From Lachnospiraceae bacterium (GTDB lineage Bacteria; Bacillota; Clostridia; Lachnospirales; Lachnospiraceae): a stretch of 64,000 bases of DNA. The stretch is from assembly GCA_017622575.1 (NCBI GenBank), contig JAGAQU010000103.1:1-64000 (forward strand), given 5' to 3'. The translations under genes and the position numbers were made by a program. Below are positions 1 through 8,632 of this stretch, one piece after another (position 1 is the first letter of the stretch; each line of letters opens with the position of its first letter). The notes below the pieces were generated by a model, which made no database searches, was not told where the DNA came from, and was given only the letters and a program-made list of their open reading frames with translations.

Positions 1-17
1 CAAACGAGAAAGGAAAG

Positions 18-215
18 ATGGTTCCAATATGGGAGAAATATATGCTAACAGTTGATGAGGCTGTTCAATATTTTGGAATTGGAGAAAAGAAGATAAGGCT
101 GCTAATTTCTGAGAACGTTGATTCCGATTATTGCTTTACTGTTCAGGTGGGGAATAAATCATTGATAAACCGACATAAATTTGAGGAATTCCTTAATCAG
201 ACAACTTCTTTGTAG
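18..215 (+). CDS. xis: Excisionase of a Tn916-like integrative element
   Basis: Small basic DNA-binding protein (65 aa from ATG 18) expected to bend the element ends and direct Int towards excision. The segments PIWEKYMLTVDEAVQYF and IGEKKIRLL correspond to the winged-helix region of Tn916 Xis as I remember it, and a Tn916-type int follows 110 bp downstream, the same order as in Tn916. The reading frame stays open to the left edge of the window and the AAAGGA before ATG 18 is very close, so the true start may lie a few codons upstream, outside the window. The family call rests on residue similarity plus context. Confidence 0.85.
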   Translation: MVPIWEKYMLTVDEAVQYFGIGEKKIRLLISENVDSDYCFTVQVGNKSLINRHKFEEFLNQTTSL

Positions 216-237
216 TAATAAAAGAAATATAGAACTT

Positions 238-255
238 TATCACTTTAAAGTGGTA
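238..255. promoter_or_regulatory. 18-bp inverted repeat between xis and int
   Basis: TATCACTTTAAAGTGGTA contains a perfect 12-bp palindrome (CACTTTAAAGTG, 241-252). It sits in the 109-bp gap between xis and the TTG start of int. It could be an operator or a small hairpin that tunes int expression; the sequence shows only the symmetry. Confidence 0.4.
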
Positions 256-324
256 AATGTCGCCCTGGTATGATATAATATGACTGTCGTGCTAGGGCTT
301 CTTCGTAGAAAGGAGCGAAGGCGT

Positions 325-1539
325 TTGAGTGAAAGAAATCGCAATCAGAAAAGACGTGATAAGAAAGGTCGTATTTTACGAAACGGAGAAAGCCAGCGAA
401 CGGATGGAAGATATGCATTTGTTTATACAGATTGCTTTGGGAAGCAGAAATTCCTTTACAGTTGGAAGTTAGAATCGACAGATCCACTTCCGGCAGGAAG
501 AAGACCCTGTCAGTCACTTAGAGAGAAGGAAAAAGCCGTTTTAAAAGATATAAATGATGGTATTACTCCATATGGTGACAATTTGACAGTTCTTGAGTTA
601 GTAAAGAAGTATATAGGTCAAAAGACAGGTGTTCGTCATAATACAGAAGCGAATTATAACTTTGTTATCAACATAATTAAGAAAGAGGAATTTGGTGCCA
701 AAAGGATTGATAAGGTAAAACTATCAGATGCAAAAGCATGGTTGATTAAGCTTCAGGCAGATGGTAGGGGATATAGCACCATTCATTCAGTCCGAGGAGT
801 GGTAAGACCAGCTTTTCAAATGGCTGTAGACGATGATTTGATTCGTAAAAATCCGTTCGAGTTTCAACTATGTACAGTAGTTGTAAACGATAGTGTAACA
901 AGAGAAGCCATAACCAGAAAACAAGAAAGAAAGTTCTTGGAATTTATTAAGAATGATGAGCATTATAAACGATACTATGATGGTATGTTTATCCTCTTTA
1001 AAACCGGGCTTCGTATTTCAGAGTTCTGCGGATTGACACTTTCCGATATTGATTTTGAAGAAAAGCAAATCAGTGTAAATCATCAGCTTCAAAGGACCAG
1101 AGGAATGAAGTATATTATTGAGGATACGAAAACATCAAGTGGAACCAGAATCATTCCTATGACCGAAGAAGTGTATGAATGTTTTAAGCGTATTGTTGAA
1201 AATCGGAAAAAACCCAAGAAGGAACCTGTGATTGATGGATATAAGGGATTTTTGTTTTTGGATAAGAAGGATATGCCGGAAGTTGCCTTGCATTGGGAAA
1301 AACATTTTGAGTGGGCATTGGCAAAACATAATCGAATCTATAAGGAACAATTACCTAAGATCACACCTCATGTTTGCAGACATACTTATTGCAGTAACAT
1401 GGCAAAAAGCGGAATGAATCCCAAGACACTTCAATATCTAATGGGGCATTCTGATATAGGAGTTACCCTGAATACATATACGCATCTGGGAGCAGAGGAT
1501 GCCAAGGAAGAACTTGGCAAATATGCTAAAATGGCTTAA
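325..1539 (+). CDS. int: Tyrosine recombinase (Tn916-family integrase)
   Basis: Site-specific tyrosine recombinase that inserts and excises the conjugative element. I chose the TTG at 325 (404 aa) instead of ATG 280. AGGAG lies at 311-315, and LSERNRNQKRRDKKGR then aligns with the start of Tn916 Int (MSEKRRDNRGR). The N-terminal arm-binding domain (about 1-75) has GESQRTDGRYAF and YSWKL. A core-binding SAM-like domain follows (about 80-165). The catalytic domain shows the first Arg in TGLRISEF, the HVCRHTYCSN box, GH in LMGHSDIGVT and the probable nucleophile Tyr in LNTYTHLG. Length matches the family (about 405). It points towards the element's right end, as in Tn916. Confidence 0.93.
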   Translation: MSERNRNQKRRDKKGRILRNGESQRTDGRYAFVYTDCFGKQKFLYSWKLESTDPLPAGRRPCQSLREKEKAVLKDINDGITPYGDNLTVLELVKKYIGQKTGVRHNTEANYNFVINIIKKEEFGAKRIDKVKLSDAKAWLIKLQADGRGYSTIHSVRGVVRPAFQMAVDDDLIRKNPFEFQLCTVVVNDSVTREAITRKQERKFLEFIKNDEHYKRYYDGMFILFKTGLRISEFCGLTLSDIDFEEKQISVNHQLQRTRGMKYIIEDTKTSSGTRIIPMTEEVYECFKRIVENRKKPKKEPVIDGYKGFLFLDKKDMPEVALHWEKHFEWALAKHNRIYKEQLPKITPHVCRHTYCSNMAKSGMNPKTLQYLMGHSDIGVTLNTYTHLGAEDAKEELGKYAKMA

Positions 1540-1750
1540 AATTTAAAAATATTGATACAACTAAAAGATAACCTAAGTGGAAAAAGTCTTTAGTAAAATG
1601 AGAAAATCGAGCTGTTTTACTAAGATTTTTACTAAATTTGGATGACAAAATATACGAATTTATGCCACGATATGCGACGAAAACGAAGAAAACAATCTAT
1701 CACAGAAAATCGTATAAAGTGGCGTGAAATCAAGGAAAATCAGCATTTTC
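1540..1750. other. Right end of the integrative element, with repeated 9-mers
   Basis: AT-rich non-coding stretch between int and the phosphatase gene. The 9-mer TTAGTAAAA occurs three times within 46 bp: direct at 1590-1598 and inverted at 1615-1623 and 1627-1635. Tn916 Int binds short repeats near the element ends through its arm domain, so these are candidate arm sites; the first two copies could also form a stem-loop. The exact junction with the chromosome (attR) cannot be placed because the other end is outside the window. It must lie before or close to the ribosome site at 1751-1756. Confidence 0.55.
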
Positions 1751-1766
1751 AAGGAGTTTTTAAGGC

Positions 1767-2219
1767 ATGATTAAAATATTATTTGTGTGCCACGGCAATA
1801 TCTGCCGTAGCACCATGGCCGAAAGCGTCCTAACCCACATGGTTAAGCAACGCCACATAGATCACCTGTTTGAAATTAACTCGGCGGCTACCAGCCGCGA
1901 GGAGATCGGTAACCCGCCCCATCATGGCACAGTGAACAAGCTCCGTCAGGTAGGAATCCCGCTGATTCCCCACCGGGCTGTACAGATGACCAAAGCGGAT
2001 TATGAGAAATATGATTACCTGATCGGTATGGATGACTGGAATATCCGAAATATGTTAAGAATTGCCGGAGGAGATCCGGATCATAAGATTAGAAAGCTTC
2101 TTTCCTTTGCTGACAGTGCTAGAGACATAGCCGATCCCTGGTACACCGGAAATTTCGATGAGACCTATGATGACATCATCGAAGGCTGCGAAGCCTTCCT
2201 TCACTCATTAGGCTATTGA
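1767..2219 (+). CDS. Low-molecular-weight protein-tyrosine phosphatase
   Basis: Cytoplasmic phosphatase of the LMW-PTP/arsenate-reductase fold, 150 aa, close to the usual 150-160. The P-loop CHGNICRS (residues 8-15) carries the nucleophilic Cys and phosphate-binding Arg. The general-acid Asp is in ADPWY near residue 120, a hallmark of eukaryote-like LMW-PTPs. AAGGAG at 1751-1756 gives the start. It is the first chromosomal gene after the integrative element, so its original promoter region may have been displaced. The substrate (protein phosphotyrosine or small phosphate esters) cannot be told from sequence. Confidence 0.92.
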   Translation: MIKILFVCHGNICRSTMAESVLTHMVKQRHIDHLFEINSAATSREEIGNPPHHGTVNKLRQVGIPLIPHRAVQMTKADYEKYDYLIGMDDWNIRNMLRIAGGDPDHKIRKLLSFADSARDIADPWYTGNFDETYDDIIEGCEAFLHSLGY

Positions 2220-2254
2220 TAGGTTCATAAAAAATCTTTCGATAACCCAAGCTA

Positions 2255-2317
2255 TGCAAAAGAAACATATTCATAAGCAAGTGCGAACGTGCCTTGCGAT
2301 GAATCGTTTCTTTTGCA
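2255..2317. repeat. 63-bp hairpin-forming inverted repeat between convergent genes
   Basis: Perfect 12-nt arms TGCAAAAGAAAC (2255-2266) and GTTTCTTTTGCA (2306-2317) enclose further nested complementarity: ATTCAT 2269-2274 with ATGAAT 2299-2304, and GCAAG 2277-2281 with CTTGC 2293-2297. It lies between the convergent phosphatase and epimerase genes. It has no clean U-tract, so it may be a REP-like element, or a structure that blocks readthrough from both sides. Confidence 0.6.
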
Positions 2318-2346
2318 CAGCCGCAGATATCTAAGATATCTTCCAA

Positions 2347-3363
2347 TCACCTGCGAATCTTCCTCTTCGCCTCCTCCAGTGCCTCAATCACCCTGTCACA
2401 CCAAGTATCAAACGCAGGATCCTCTACCTGGCATTCCGGGTGGGAGAGTACATATTCGATGGTGCTGCGTATCCCCTGGTCAGCCCGTACCGTTGCGGTA
2501 AAGCCGGGAACCAGTCGCTTTAACTTGCTGTTGTCAAAGACCACGGTGTTTGCCTTGTCGCCCAGCAGGCTTCCGGCAAAATCATAATCGCTGCACGCAT
2601 CCAGAAATTCAGAGGCAACATGGACGGCGTTCAGCTTTACATGAAGTGCATCCGCAATGATCTGATAGATCTGATTCCAGGTCACCGATTCGTCGGAAGT
2701 GATCTGAACCGTTTCTCCGATGGCATGGATATTTCCCATCAGTCCCACAAAGCCCTTTGCAAAATCAGAGTTGTGCGTGATGGTCCAAAGGGAGGTGCCG
2801 TCTCCGTGGATGATGACCGGTTTCCCTTCCAGCATACGCTTGATTACGGAATAGCTTCCTTTTTCACCGTGGGCACCGAGAGGAATAGACCGCTCATCGT
2901 AGGTGTGGCTTGGACGGACAATGGTGACGGGAAAGACTTCCTCGCGGTACAGCTTCATCAGATATTCTTCTCCGGCAATCTTGTTGCGGGAATATTCCCA
3001 ATAAGGATTGGCAAGAGGCGTTCCCTCGTTAATTCTGTAATCCGACAGTGGTTTCTGGTAGGCAGAAGCGGAGCTGATATAGATAAACTGCTTCGTTTTT
3101 TCACGGAACAGACGATAATCGCGCTCAAGCTGCTCGGGAACAAAAGCGATAAAATCCGCAACCACGTCAAACTTAAGATCAGAGATCAGAGCGGCAACGG
3201 CAGCTTCATCATTGATGTCTGCTTTCAATTCGATCAGATCACCGGATAGTCCTGTATTGCGGCTCCCTCTGTTGAGCAGATAAAGTGTGTGTCCCTGTGA
3301 CAGTAAAAGCCGGGAGATTGCCATGCTGATGGTCCCGGTCCCTCCGATAAATAATACCTTCAT
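2347..3363 (-). CDS. NAD-dependent epimerase/dehydratase (extended SDR)
   Basis: Rossmann-fold nucleotide-sugar epimerase or reductase family, 338 aa. The dinucleotide-binding motif GGTGTIS is at residues 7-13, the catalytic Ser-Ser at YISSASAY and the Tyr-x3-Lys pair at YSRNK (about residues 123-127). ATG at 3363 is preceded on the minus strand by GGAGG with good spacing. It is convergent with the phosphatase and alone on its strand. The substrate is not recognisable. Related clostridial proteins are often annotated as NAD-dependent epimerases or mRNA-binding-protein-like SDRs. Confidence 0.82.
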   Translation of the reverse strand: MKVLFIGGTGTISMAISRLLLSQGHTLYLLNRGSRNTGLSGDLIELKADINDEAAVAALISDLKFDVVADFIAFVPEQLERDYRLFREKTKQFIYISSASAYQKPLSDYRINEGTPLANPYWEYSRNKIAGEEYLMKLYREEVFPVTIVRPSHTYDERSIPLGAHGEKGSYSVIKRMLEGKPVIIHGDGTSLWTITHNSDFAKGFVGLMGNIHAIGETVQITSDESVTWNQIYQIIADALHVKLNAVHVASEFLDACSDYDFAGSLLGDKANTVVFDNSKLKRLVPGFTATVRADQGIRSTIEYVLSHPECQVEDPAFDTWCDRVIEALEEAKRKIRR

Positions 3364-3469
3364 AAGATACCTCCGATCATGTTTTCTTTTCCTCTATTTT
3401 ATCCTTTTTCATCTCAAAAGAATAGAAAAATGTGATGTAAAAATAGCAGATATATATTAACAGAAAGAA

Positions 3470-3498
3470 TTGCACAATCCAATAAATAAGACTATAAT
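3470..3498 (+). promoter_or_regulatory. Sigma-70 type promoter of the MCP gene
   Basis: TTGCAC (3470-3475), 17-bp spacer, TATAAT (3493-3498). It lies 43 bp before the MCP start codon. Confidence 0.75.
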
Positions 3499-3541
3499 AG
3501 TAATAGATTTTTATTTTGCACTTATGCAGGAGGGATACATA

Positions 3542-4795
3542 ATGAACAAGAATGATAGCTATGCCAAGAAACTAAAGAATATACTTACTGTAATTTTGAT
3601 TCAGCTTTTGATCCTGACGATCGGCGGAATACTGGGTTCCCTCGGTGTGGGAAATAAATATGTGAATGTCTGTGTCGGTGTATTTTTGTTTGTATGTGCA
3701 GTCATCGTCATCATGAAACTGTATCGGGTGGTGAAGAACGAGATGCTGCTTCCCCTGCAGGAAATCGAACACGCGGTGAATGAACTGTCAGAGGGAAATC
3801 TTAACGTGGAGGTTGCCTATGAAGGCGATAATGAGATAGGAAGTCTGGCAGAAAGTCTTCGAAAAGAGGTATCTCATCTGAAATTGATCGTGGAAGATCT
3901 GGCATATGGACTCAGTGAATTCGGCAAAGGAAACTTTAGTGTGAGAAGCGAACATGCAGATGCTTATGTGGGCGATTTTCAGGTCCTTTTGGTCGGTCTG
4001 GTGTCTCTGATTCAGGATTTCAGCAAGACCATGAAAAATATCGATGATGCGGCAGAGCAGGTAGCTGTGGGTTCAGGTGATCTTGCGGAAAGCTCCCAGG
4101 ATTTGGCACAGGGTGCAACAGATCAGGCTGCTGTTGTGGAGGAACTGCTTGCAACCGTGACAGAGGTTACCAATCAGGTGGTGGAAAATACCAAGACCAC
4201 CGATCAGGCACATGATAATGCCAAGGTAATCGGCGAGCAGGCACAGATCAGCAAGCAGAAAATGGACGAACTCACTGCAGCGATGGAGAGTATCAGGGAA
4301 ACCTCAGGAGAGATCGAGAAAATTATCGTTGATATCGAAGAGATCGCATCTCAGACCAATTTGTTGTCCTTAAATGCGGCAATCGAAGCGGCAAGAGCCG
4401 GAGAGGCAGGAAAAGGCTTTGCGGTAGTTGCAGACCAGATCAGAAAGCTGGCTGAGGACAGTGCAGCCAGTGCAGTCAGCACAAAAGCGCTGATCGATAA
4501 GGCCATTCACGAAGTGCAGAAGGGCAATGAGATAACAGAAGATACGGCATCTGCCTTAAATCGTGTGATTGATGAGATGGATAAGCTTGTGCTGGCGGTA
4601 GCCAATATCCGTTCGGCTTCCGATAAGCAGGCAGGCTCTGTCAAGGAGATCGAAGCAAGTGTGGAACAGATCAGCAGTGTGATCCAGAATAATTCCGCTG
4701 CGGCACAGGAAACCTCTGCAACCAGCGAAGAATTGTCCGCACAGGCAATTTCCCTTAAGGAGTTAGTAAACAAGTTTCAGTTAAGTGAGGAGTAA
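3542..4795 (+). CDS. Methyl-accepting chemotaxis protein with minimal periplasmic part
   Basis: Chemoreceptor-type signal transducer, 417 aa from ATG 3542 (AGGAGGG at 3528-3534); the frame is open 24 codons further up, but that stretch covers the promoter. Two membrane spans close together near the N-terminus (about 15-37 and 45-62) leave almost no extracytoplasmic sensor. A HAMP domain follows (about 62-115), then a second HAMP-like stretch (GNFSVRSEH region). The long coiled-coil signalling domain contains the conserved hairpin tip [21 protein letters not shown]. No C-terminal NWETF-like CheR tether is present. No che or flagellar genes are in the window, so it may sense intracellular or membrane state. 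Confidence 0.92.
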   Translation: MNKNDSYAKKLKNILTVILIQLLILTIGGILGSLGVGNKYVNVCVGVFLFVCAVIVIMKLYRVVKNEMLLPLQEIEHAVNELSEGNLNVEVAYEGDNEIGSLAESLRKEVSHLKLIVEDLAYGLSEFGKGNFSVRSEHADAYVGDFQVLLVGLVSLIQDFSKTMKNIDDAAEQVAVGSGDLAESSQDLAQGATDQAAVVEELLATVTEVTNQVVENTKTTDQAHDNAKVIGEQAQISKQKMDELTAAMESIRETSGEIEKIIVDIEEIASQTNLLSLNAAIEAARAGEAGKGFAVVADQIRKLAEDSAASAVSTKALIDKAIHEVQKGNEITEDTASALNRVIDEMDKLVLAVANIRSASDKQAGSVKEIEASVEQISSVIQNNSAAAQETSATSEELSAQAISLKELVNKFQLSEE

Positions 4796-4798
4796 GCT

Positions 4799-5425
4799 TT
4801 GCATCAGGGAATATGTTACATAGCGGGAGCCGGCAATTGCAGCCGGCTCTTCTTAAACCTAAAAGAAGAAGATTTTGTCATTGCGGTGGACGGTGGCTTT
4901 GAGTATTTAAAGGGAAACAGGATCGATCTTGTGGTGGGAGATTTTGACTCTCTTTCCTATGTGCCCGAACACCCTAATGTGATCACCTTAATACCGGAGA
5001 AGGACGATACCGATATGATGGTTGCCCTGAAGGAAGGTCTGAAAAGAGGCTATGAGACCTTTTATATTTACGGAGGCTGCGGTGGCAGGTTTGATCATAC
5101 CTATGCCAACATCCAGAGTCTTGCTTATTTGGCGGATCGCCACGCAAGAGGATATCTCTTCCATGAAGATCAGGTGATCACCATGATCCGGGATGACAGC
5201 ATTACCTTTCACAGTGACAGGAAAGGCTATGTGTCTGTCTTTGCCTACGGGGAAAAAGCCGAGGGCGTTACCATACAGGGGTTGAAATACCCACTTGAAA
5301 ATGCCGTGCTTAGCGACACCTTTCCCCTAGGCGTCAGCAATGAATTTACAGGGAAGACGGCAGAAATCTCCGTGAAAAAGGGGCGCCTTCTTGTCATATA
5401 TGAAAGCGGAAAGCCTGATATGTAA
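4799..5425 (+). CDS. thiN: Thiamine pyrophosphokinase
   Basis: Transfers pyrophosphate from ATP to thiamine to make thiamine diphosphate. 208 aa, the usual length. The TTG start at 4799 is set by GAGGAG at 4787-4792. Family features visible are VDGGFEYL, VVGDFDSL, the DDTDMMVAL stretch and GGCGGRFDHTYANI, which carry the acidic and glycine-rich substrate-binding residues of the TPK domain; the C-terminal beta domain ends with GVSNEFTGK. Three bases separate it from the MCP stop codon, so it is probably co-transcribed. In many Firmicutes thiN follows rsgA-rpe; here it has moved away from them. Confidence 0.92.
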   Translation: MHQGICYIAGAGNCSRLFLNLKEEDFVIAVDGGFEYLKGNRIDLVVGDFDSLSYVPEHPNVITLIPEKDDTDMMVALKEGLKRGYETFYIYGGCGGRFDHTYANIQSLAYLADRHARGYLFHEDQVITMIRDDSITFHSDRKGYVSVFAYGEKAEGVTIQGLKYPLENAVLSDTFPLGVSNEFTGKTAEISVKKGRLLVIYESGKPDM

Positions 5426-5474
5426 GAGCGGAAAAGCCTGACAGTGACAGGAAAAGCCCGTCATTAAATAACAG

Positions 5475-6815
5475 CTAAAAATACTTCCGAACCGCAAACA
5501 TGCAAAGCAGCGTCTGCACCAGCTGGCTTGTAAGGAGTCCCCAGAGATAACCGTTTATCCCTAAGACGGGGATCAGGAAAAACACGAAGCCAAGACGCAC
5601 AAGCAGACTGATCATACTGTAGAGAAAGGTAAGTCCCGTCTTGCCGAGACCGTTCAGGATGCTGCTTAAGGTGCTCGCAATATACATCAGCGGACAGAGG
5701 AATCCCAGGATCATGATAAAGTTACCTGCGGTATCATTCTGATACAGGAGATTCCCAAGGAAACGGCCGAACAGAAAGAAGACAGTGGTAAACAGGATAC
5801 CCAGCAGGAATCCGTATTTGATGGATTTATGTACGGCTTTTACCACGGCCCGTCTGTTGCCGGTGGCATCGGCCTCGGAGACAGCCGGAAGGAGCAGTAC
5901 ACAGATGGACCCGGTGATGGCGCTTGGAAAGAGAATCAGGGGCAGGGACATACCGGTGAGAATCCCGTAGACACTTAGTGCCGCGGCATGGTCATGGCCG
6001 AAAAGCATGAGTCTGTTTGGAATAAAGATGGATTCCACACTCATGAGGAAGTTGATGATGACTCTGTTTAGGGAAAGAGGCAGGGCAAGCTTCACAACAT
6101 GGGAGGAAGCAGTCCGAAGCTCCTTCCCTTTTACCTGTAACAGAGAAGGGTAATTCGGTGGAAGAATATGGTGATAATGAGCTTTGAGTGCGATCAGAGA
6201 TACGATCATGGAAGCACTTTCTCCGATGACAAGCCCCACAACGGCAAAACTGATGGTGGGCGTAAATCCCCTCTGTAGGCAGATATAATAAATGAGATAC
6301 ACGCTTCCCACACGCACGATCTGCTCGGAAAGCTGACAGATGGAGGGCACAACTGCTTTTTTGATGCCGTAAAAATAGCCGTTGATGCAGGAGTGAACCG
6401 TGGCCATGGGAATGGACAGGGCGATGATGCGAAGCAGAGGAGCAGTCTGCTCTTCCAACAGGAAAGAAACGGCAATCTCATCGGCAAAGCAATAGATGAA
6501 AAGTGTGCACAAAACGGAAACTGCCATGGAGAGCAGAAAACCGGCGAATAAATGTAGAAAAGAATACCGATAATTTTTAGTGCTGACCTCACCTGCAACA
6601 TATTTGGAGATGGCAGCTTGCATTCCGGCTGCGGTGAGGGCGAAGGTGAGGGCAAGAACGGGAGAGGTGAGCTGGTAGATACCCATTCCCTCAGCCCCAA
6701 AGGTGCGTGACAGAAAAATACGATAAAAAAATCCGATAAACCGGCTTAAAAAGCCGGTGAGTGTGAGGATAATGGTTCCTGTGATAAGAGGATTTTTAAG
6801 GTGGATTCGATGCAT
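5475..6815 (-). CDS. SpoVB/MATE-like polysaccharide flippase
   Basis: Polytopic membrane protein (446 aa, about 12-14 hydrophobic spans) of the MOP exporter superfamily, the group that includes SpoVB, MurJ and Wzx. It begins with ITGTIILTLTGFLSRFIGFFYRIFLS, cut here to the characteristic RFIGFFYR motif, followed by GAEGMGIYQL, typical of SpoVB-like proteins. B. subtilis SpoVB is about 518 aa, so this one is somewhat shorter. It presumably moves a lipid-linked cell-envelope precursor across the membrane. It is convergent with thiN and divergent from nifS. No clear ribosome site precedes ATG 6815, so the start is tentative. Confidence 0.82.
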   Translation of the reverse strand: MHRIHLKNPLITGTIILTLTGFLSRFIGFFYRIFLSRTFGAEGMGIYQLTSPVLALTFALTAAGMQAAISKYVAGEVSTKNYRYSFLHLFAGFLLSMAVSVLCTLFIYCFADEIAVSFLLEEQTAPLLRIIALSIPMATVHSCINGYFYGIKKAVVPSICQLSEQIVRVGSVYLIYYICLQRGFTPTISFAVVGLVIGESASMIVSLIALKAHYHHILPPNYPSLLQVKGKELRTASSHVVKLALPLSLNRVIINFLMSVESIFIPNRLMLFGHDHAAALSVYGILTGMSLPLILFPSAITGSICVLLLPAVSEADATGNRRAVVKAVHKSIKYGFLLGILFTTVFFLFGRFLGNLLYQNDTAGNFIMILGFLCPLMYIASTLSSILNGLGKTGLTFLYSMISLLVRLGFVFFLIPVLGINGYLWGLLTSQLVQTLLCMFAVRKYF

Positions 6816-6868
6816 AAATTTTCACGCCGGATGAGAATGTTATTGATAAATATATGCAGGAGACGAGA

Positions 6869-6897
6869 TTGACAGAACACAGGGAAAATGATATATT
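6869..6897 (+). promoter_or_regulatory. Promoter of the nifS-nifU-mnmA operon
   Basis: TTGACA (6869-6874), 17-bp spacer, TATATT (6892-6897). Expected start of transcription is near 6904, just before the palindrome at 6911. Confidence 0.75.
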
Positions 6898-6910
6898 GAG
6901 GCATAGAAAA

Positions 6911-6927
6911 CCTAGTTATTAACTAGG
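6911..6927. promoter_or_regulatory. Perfect 17-bp palindrome, candidate Rrf2/IscR-type operator
   Basis: CCTAGTTATTAACTAGG is symmetric around a single central base and starts about 7 bp after the predicted transcription start, a repressor position. Fe-S biogenesis operons in many bacteria are controlled by IscR-like Rrf2 regulators that bind AT-rich palindromes. No such regulator gene is visible in the window, so the binding protein is inferred. Confidence 0.6.
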
Positions 6928-6953
6928 AATATGAAAAGAAAGGACCAACAGAA

Positions 6954-8144
6954 ATGATGGATAAAATAATATATCTTGACAATGCAGCCACGACCAAGAC
7001 CGCAAAAGAGGCGGTGGACGCCATGCTTCCCTTTTTTACGGAGCATTACGGGAACGCCAGCAGCATCTATTCTCTGGGTGCCGAGAGCAAAAAAGCCATG
7101 ACACAGGCCAGGGAGATCATAGCGGAGAGCATCGGTGCCACGCCTGCGGAAATTTACTTTACAGCGGGAGGATCAGAGTCTGACAACTGGGCTCTGGTGG
7201 CAACGGCAGAAGCCTATGCCTCCAAGGGGAAACACATTATCACATCCAGGATCGAACATCACGCCATTCTTCACACCTGCGATTATCTGAAGACGAGAGG
7301 CTATGAGATTACTTATGTTGATGTGGATGAAAACGGAGTGATCAAACTGGATGAGTTAAAGAAGGCGATTCGTCCGGACACGATTCTGATTTCCGTTATG
7401 TTTGCCAACAATGAGATCGGTACCATTCAGCCCATAAAGGAAATTGGCGAGATTGCCAAGGAGCACGGTATCCTTTTCCATACGGATGCGGTTCAGGCCT
7501 ACGGTCATGTGCCTATCAATGTGGATGAGGATCATATTGATATGCTCTCCACCAGCGGGCACAAGATTAACGGGCCCAAAGGAATCGGTTTCCTCTATAT
7601 CAGAAAAGGAGTGAAGATCCGTTCCTTCATCCATGGCGGACAGCAGGAGAGAAGCCGCCGCGCGGGAACAGAGAACATTCCCGGCATTGTGGGCTACGGG
7701 GCAGCGGTAAAGAAAGCTTTTGAAAGCCTTACAGAACGCATGAATAAGGAGACCCGGCTCCGGGATTATCTGATCGGCAGAATTGAAAAGGAAATTCCCT
7801 ACTGCCGGTTAAACGGTGACAGAGTAAAGAGACTGCCCAACAATGTCAATTTCAGTTTTCAGTTTATTGAGGGCGAATCCCTGCTGATCATGCTCGACAT
7901 GAAGGGAATTTGTGCTTCCAGCGGTTCGGCATGTACCTCGGGATCTCTGGACCCTTCCCATGTACTGCTTGCCATCGGGCTTCCCCATGAAATTGCACAC
8001 GGATCCTTACGTCTGACCTTGAGCGAGGAGAACACAAAGGAAGAAATTGACTATGTGGTTGACAGCATTAAGGAGATTGTGAACAAATTGAGATCCATGT
8101 CCCCTTTGTATGAGGATTTTGTAAAAAAGAATAAACTGGACTGA
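6954..8144 (+). CDS. nifS: Cysteine desulfurase (NifS/IscS family)
   Basis: PLP enzyme that takes sulfur from cysteine and passes it as persulfide to the scaffold NifU and to MnmA, both encoded directly downstream. 396 aa. The start MMDKIIYLDNAATTK has the family N-terminus (YLDNAATT). The PLP-binding lysine is in the conserved SGHKINGPKG, and the persulfide cysteine in SSGSACTSG near residue 325. The spacing of the SACTSG loop fits the NifS/IscS class I type. AAAGGA lies about 10 bp before ATG 6954. The next gene starts 27 bp after the stop. Confidence 0.95.
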   Translation: MMDKIIYLDNAATTKTAKEAVDAMLPFFTEHYGNASSIYSLGAESKKAMTQAREIIAESIGATPAEIYFTAGGSESDNWALVATAEAYASKGKHIITSRIEHHAILHTCDYLKTRGYEITYVDVDENGVIKLDELKKAIRPDTILISVMFANNEIGTIQPIKEIGEIAKEHGILFHTDAVQAYGHVPINVDEDHIDMLSTSGHKINGPKGIGFLYIRKGVKIRSFIHGGQQERSRRAGTENIPGIVGYGAAVKKAFESLTERMNKETRLRDYLIGRIEKEIPYCRLNGDRVKRLPNNVNFSFQFIEGESLLIMLDMKGICASSGSACTSGSLDPSHVLLAIGLPHEIAHGSLRLTLSEENTKEEIDYVVDSIKEIVNKLRSMSPLYEDFVKKNKLD

Positions 8145-8171
8145 CAGACAGAATCAAAAGGAGAAACAAAA

Positions 8172-8615
8172 ATGTACAGTGAAAAAGTAATGGACCATTT
8201 TAATAACCCGCGAAATGTGGGAGAGATAGAGAATGCCAGCGGTGTGGGCACTGTGGGCAACGCAAAATGCGGCGATATCATGCGAATTTATCTTGATATC
8301 GATGAAAATCAGGTGATCAGAGACTGCAAGTTTAAGACCTTCGGTTGCGGCGCCGCGGTTGCAACCAGCAGTATGGCCACCGAGCTTGTAAAGGGAAAGA
8401 CCATTCAGGAGGCAATGGAGGTTACCAACAAAGCGGTGATGGAAGCGCTTGACGGACTGCCCCCTGTAAAGGTACACTGTTCTTTACTGGCTGAGGAAGC
8501 AATCCATGCGGCACTCTGGGATTATGCCCAGAAAAACAATATCACCATTGAAGGCTTGGAAAAGCCCAAGTCCGATATCCATGAAGGTGAGGAAGCAGAA
8601 CAGGAAGAGTACTAA
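8172..8615 (+). CDS. nifU: Iron-sulfur cluster scaffold protein NifU/IscU
   Basis: Scaffold on which Fe-S clusters are assembled with sulfur from NifS. 147 aa: the IscU-type domain only, without the central ferredoxin or C-terminal Nfu domain of classical NifU. The three cluster cysteines are visible in NAKCGD, FGCGAA and VHCSLLA. The N-terminus MYSEKVMDHFNNPRNVGE is typical. Residues after 125 form a charged tail (EGEEAEQEEY). AAAAGGAG precedes ATG 8172. It sits between nifS and mnmA in one operon. Confidence 0.95.
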   Translation: MYSEKVMDHFNNPRNVGEIENASGVGTVGNAKCGDIMRIYLDIDENQVIRDCKFKTFGCGAAVATSSMATELVKGKTIQEAMEVTNKAVMEALDGLPPVKVHCSLLAEEAIHAALWDYAQKNNITIEGLEKPKSDIHEGEEAEQEEY

Positions 8616-8632
8616 AAGGACAGCAACAATAT

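Noticed and set aside
2289-2501. 70-codon plus-strand ORF antisense to the epimerase end
   Set aside because: No ribosome site, begins inside the hairpin repeat, and is covered by the clearly coding epimerase gene.
2620-3249. 209-codon plus-strand ORF opposite the epimerase
   Set aside because: Exact antisense of the recognised SDR protein; no start signal or family features.
5405-5460. Short direct repeat (AGCGGAAAAGCCTGA-like) after thiN
   Set aside because: Two imperfect copies of about 14 bp near convergent gene ends; too little to call an element.
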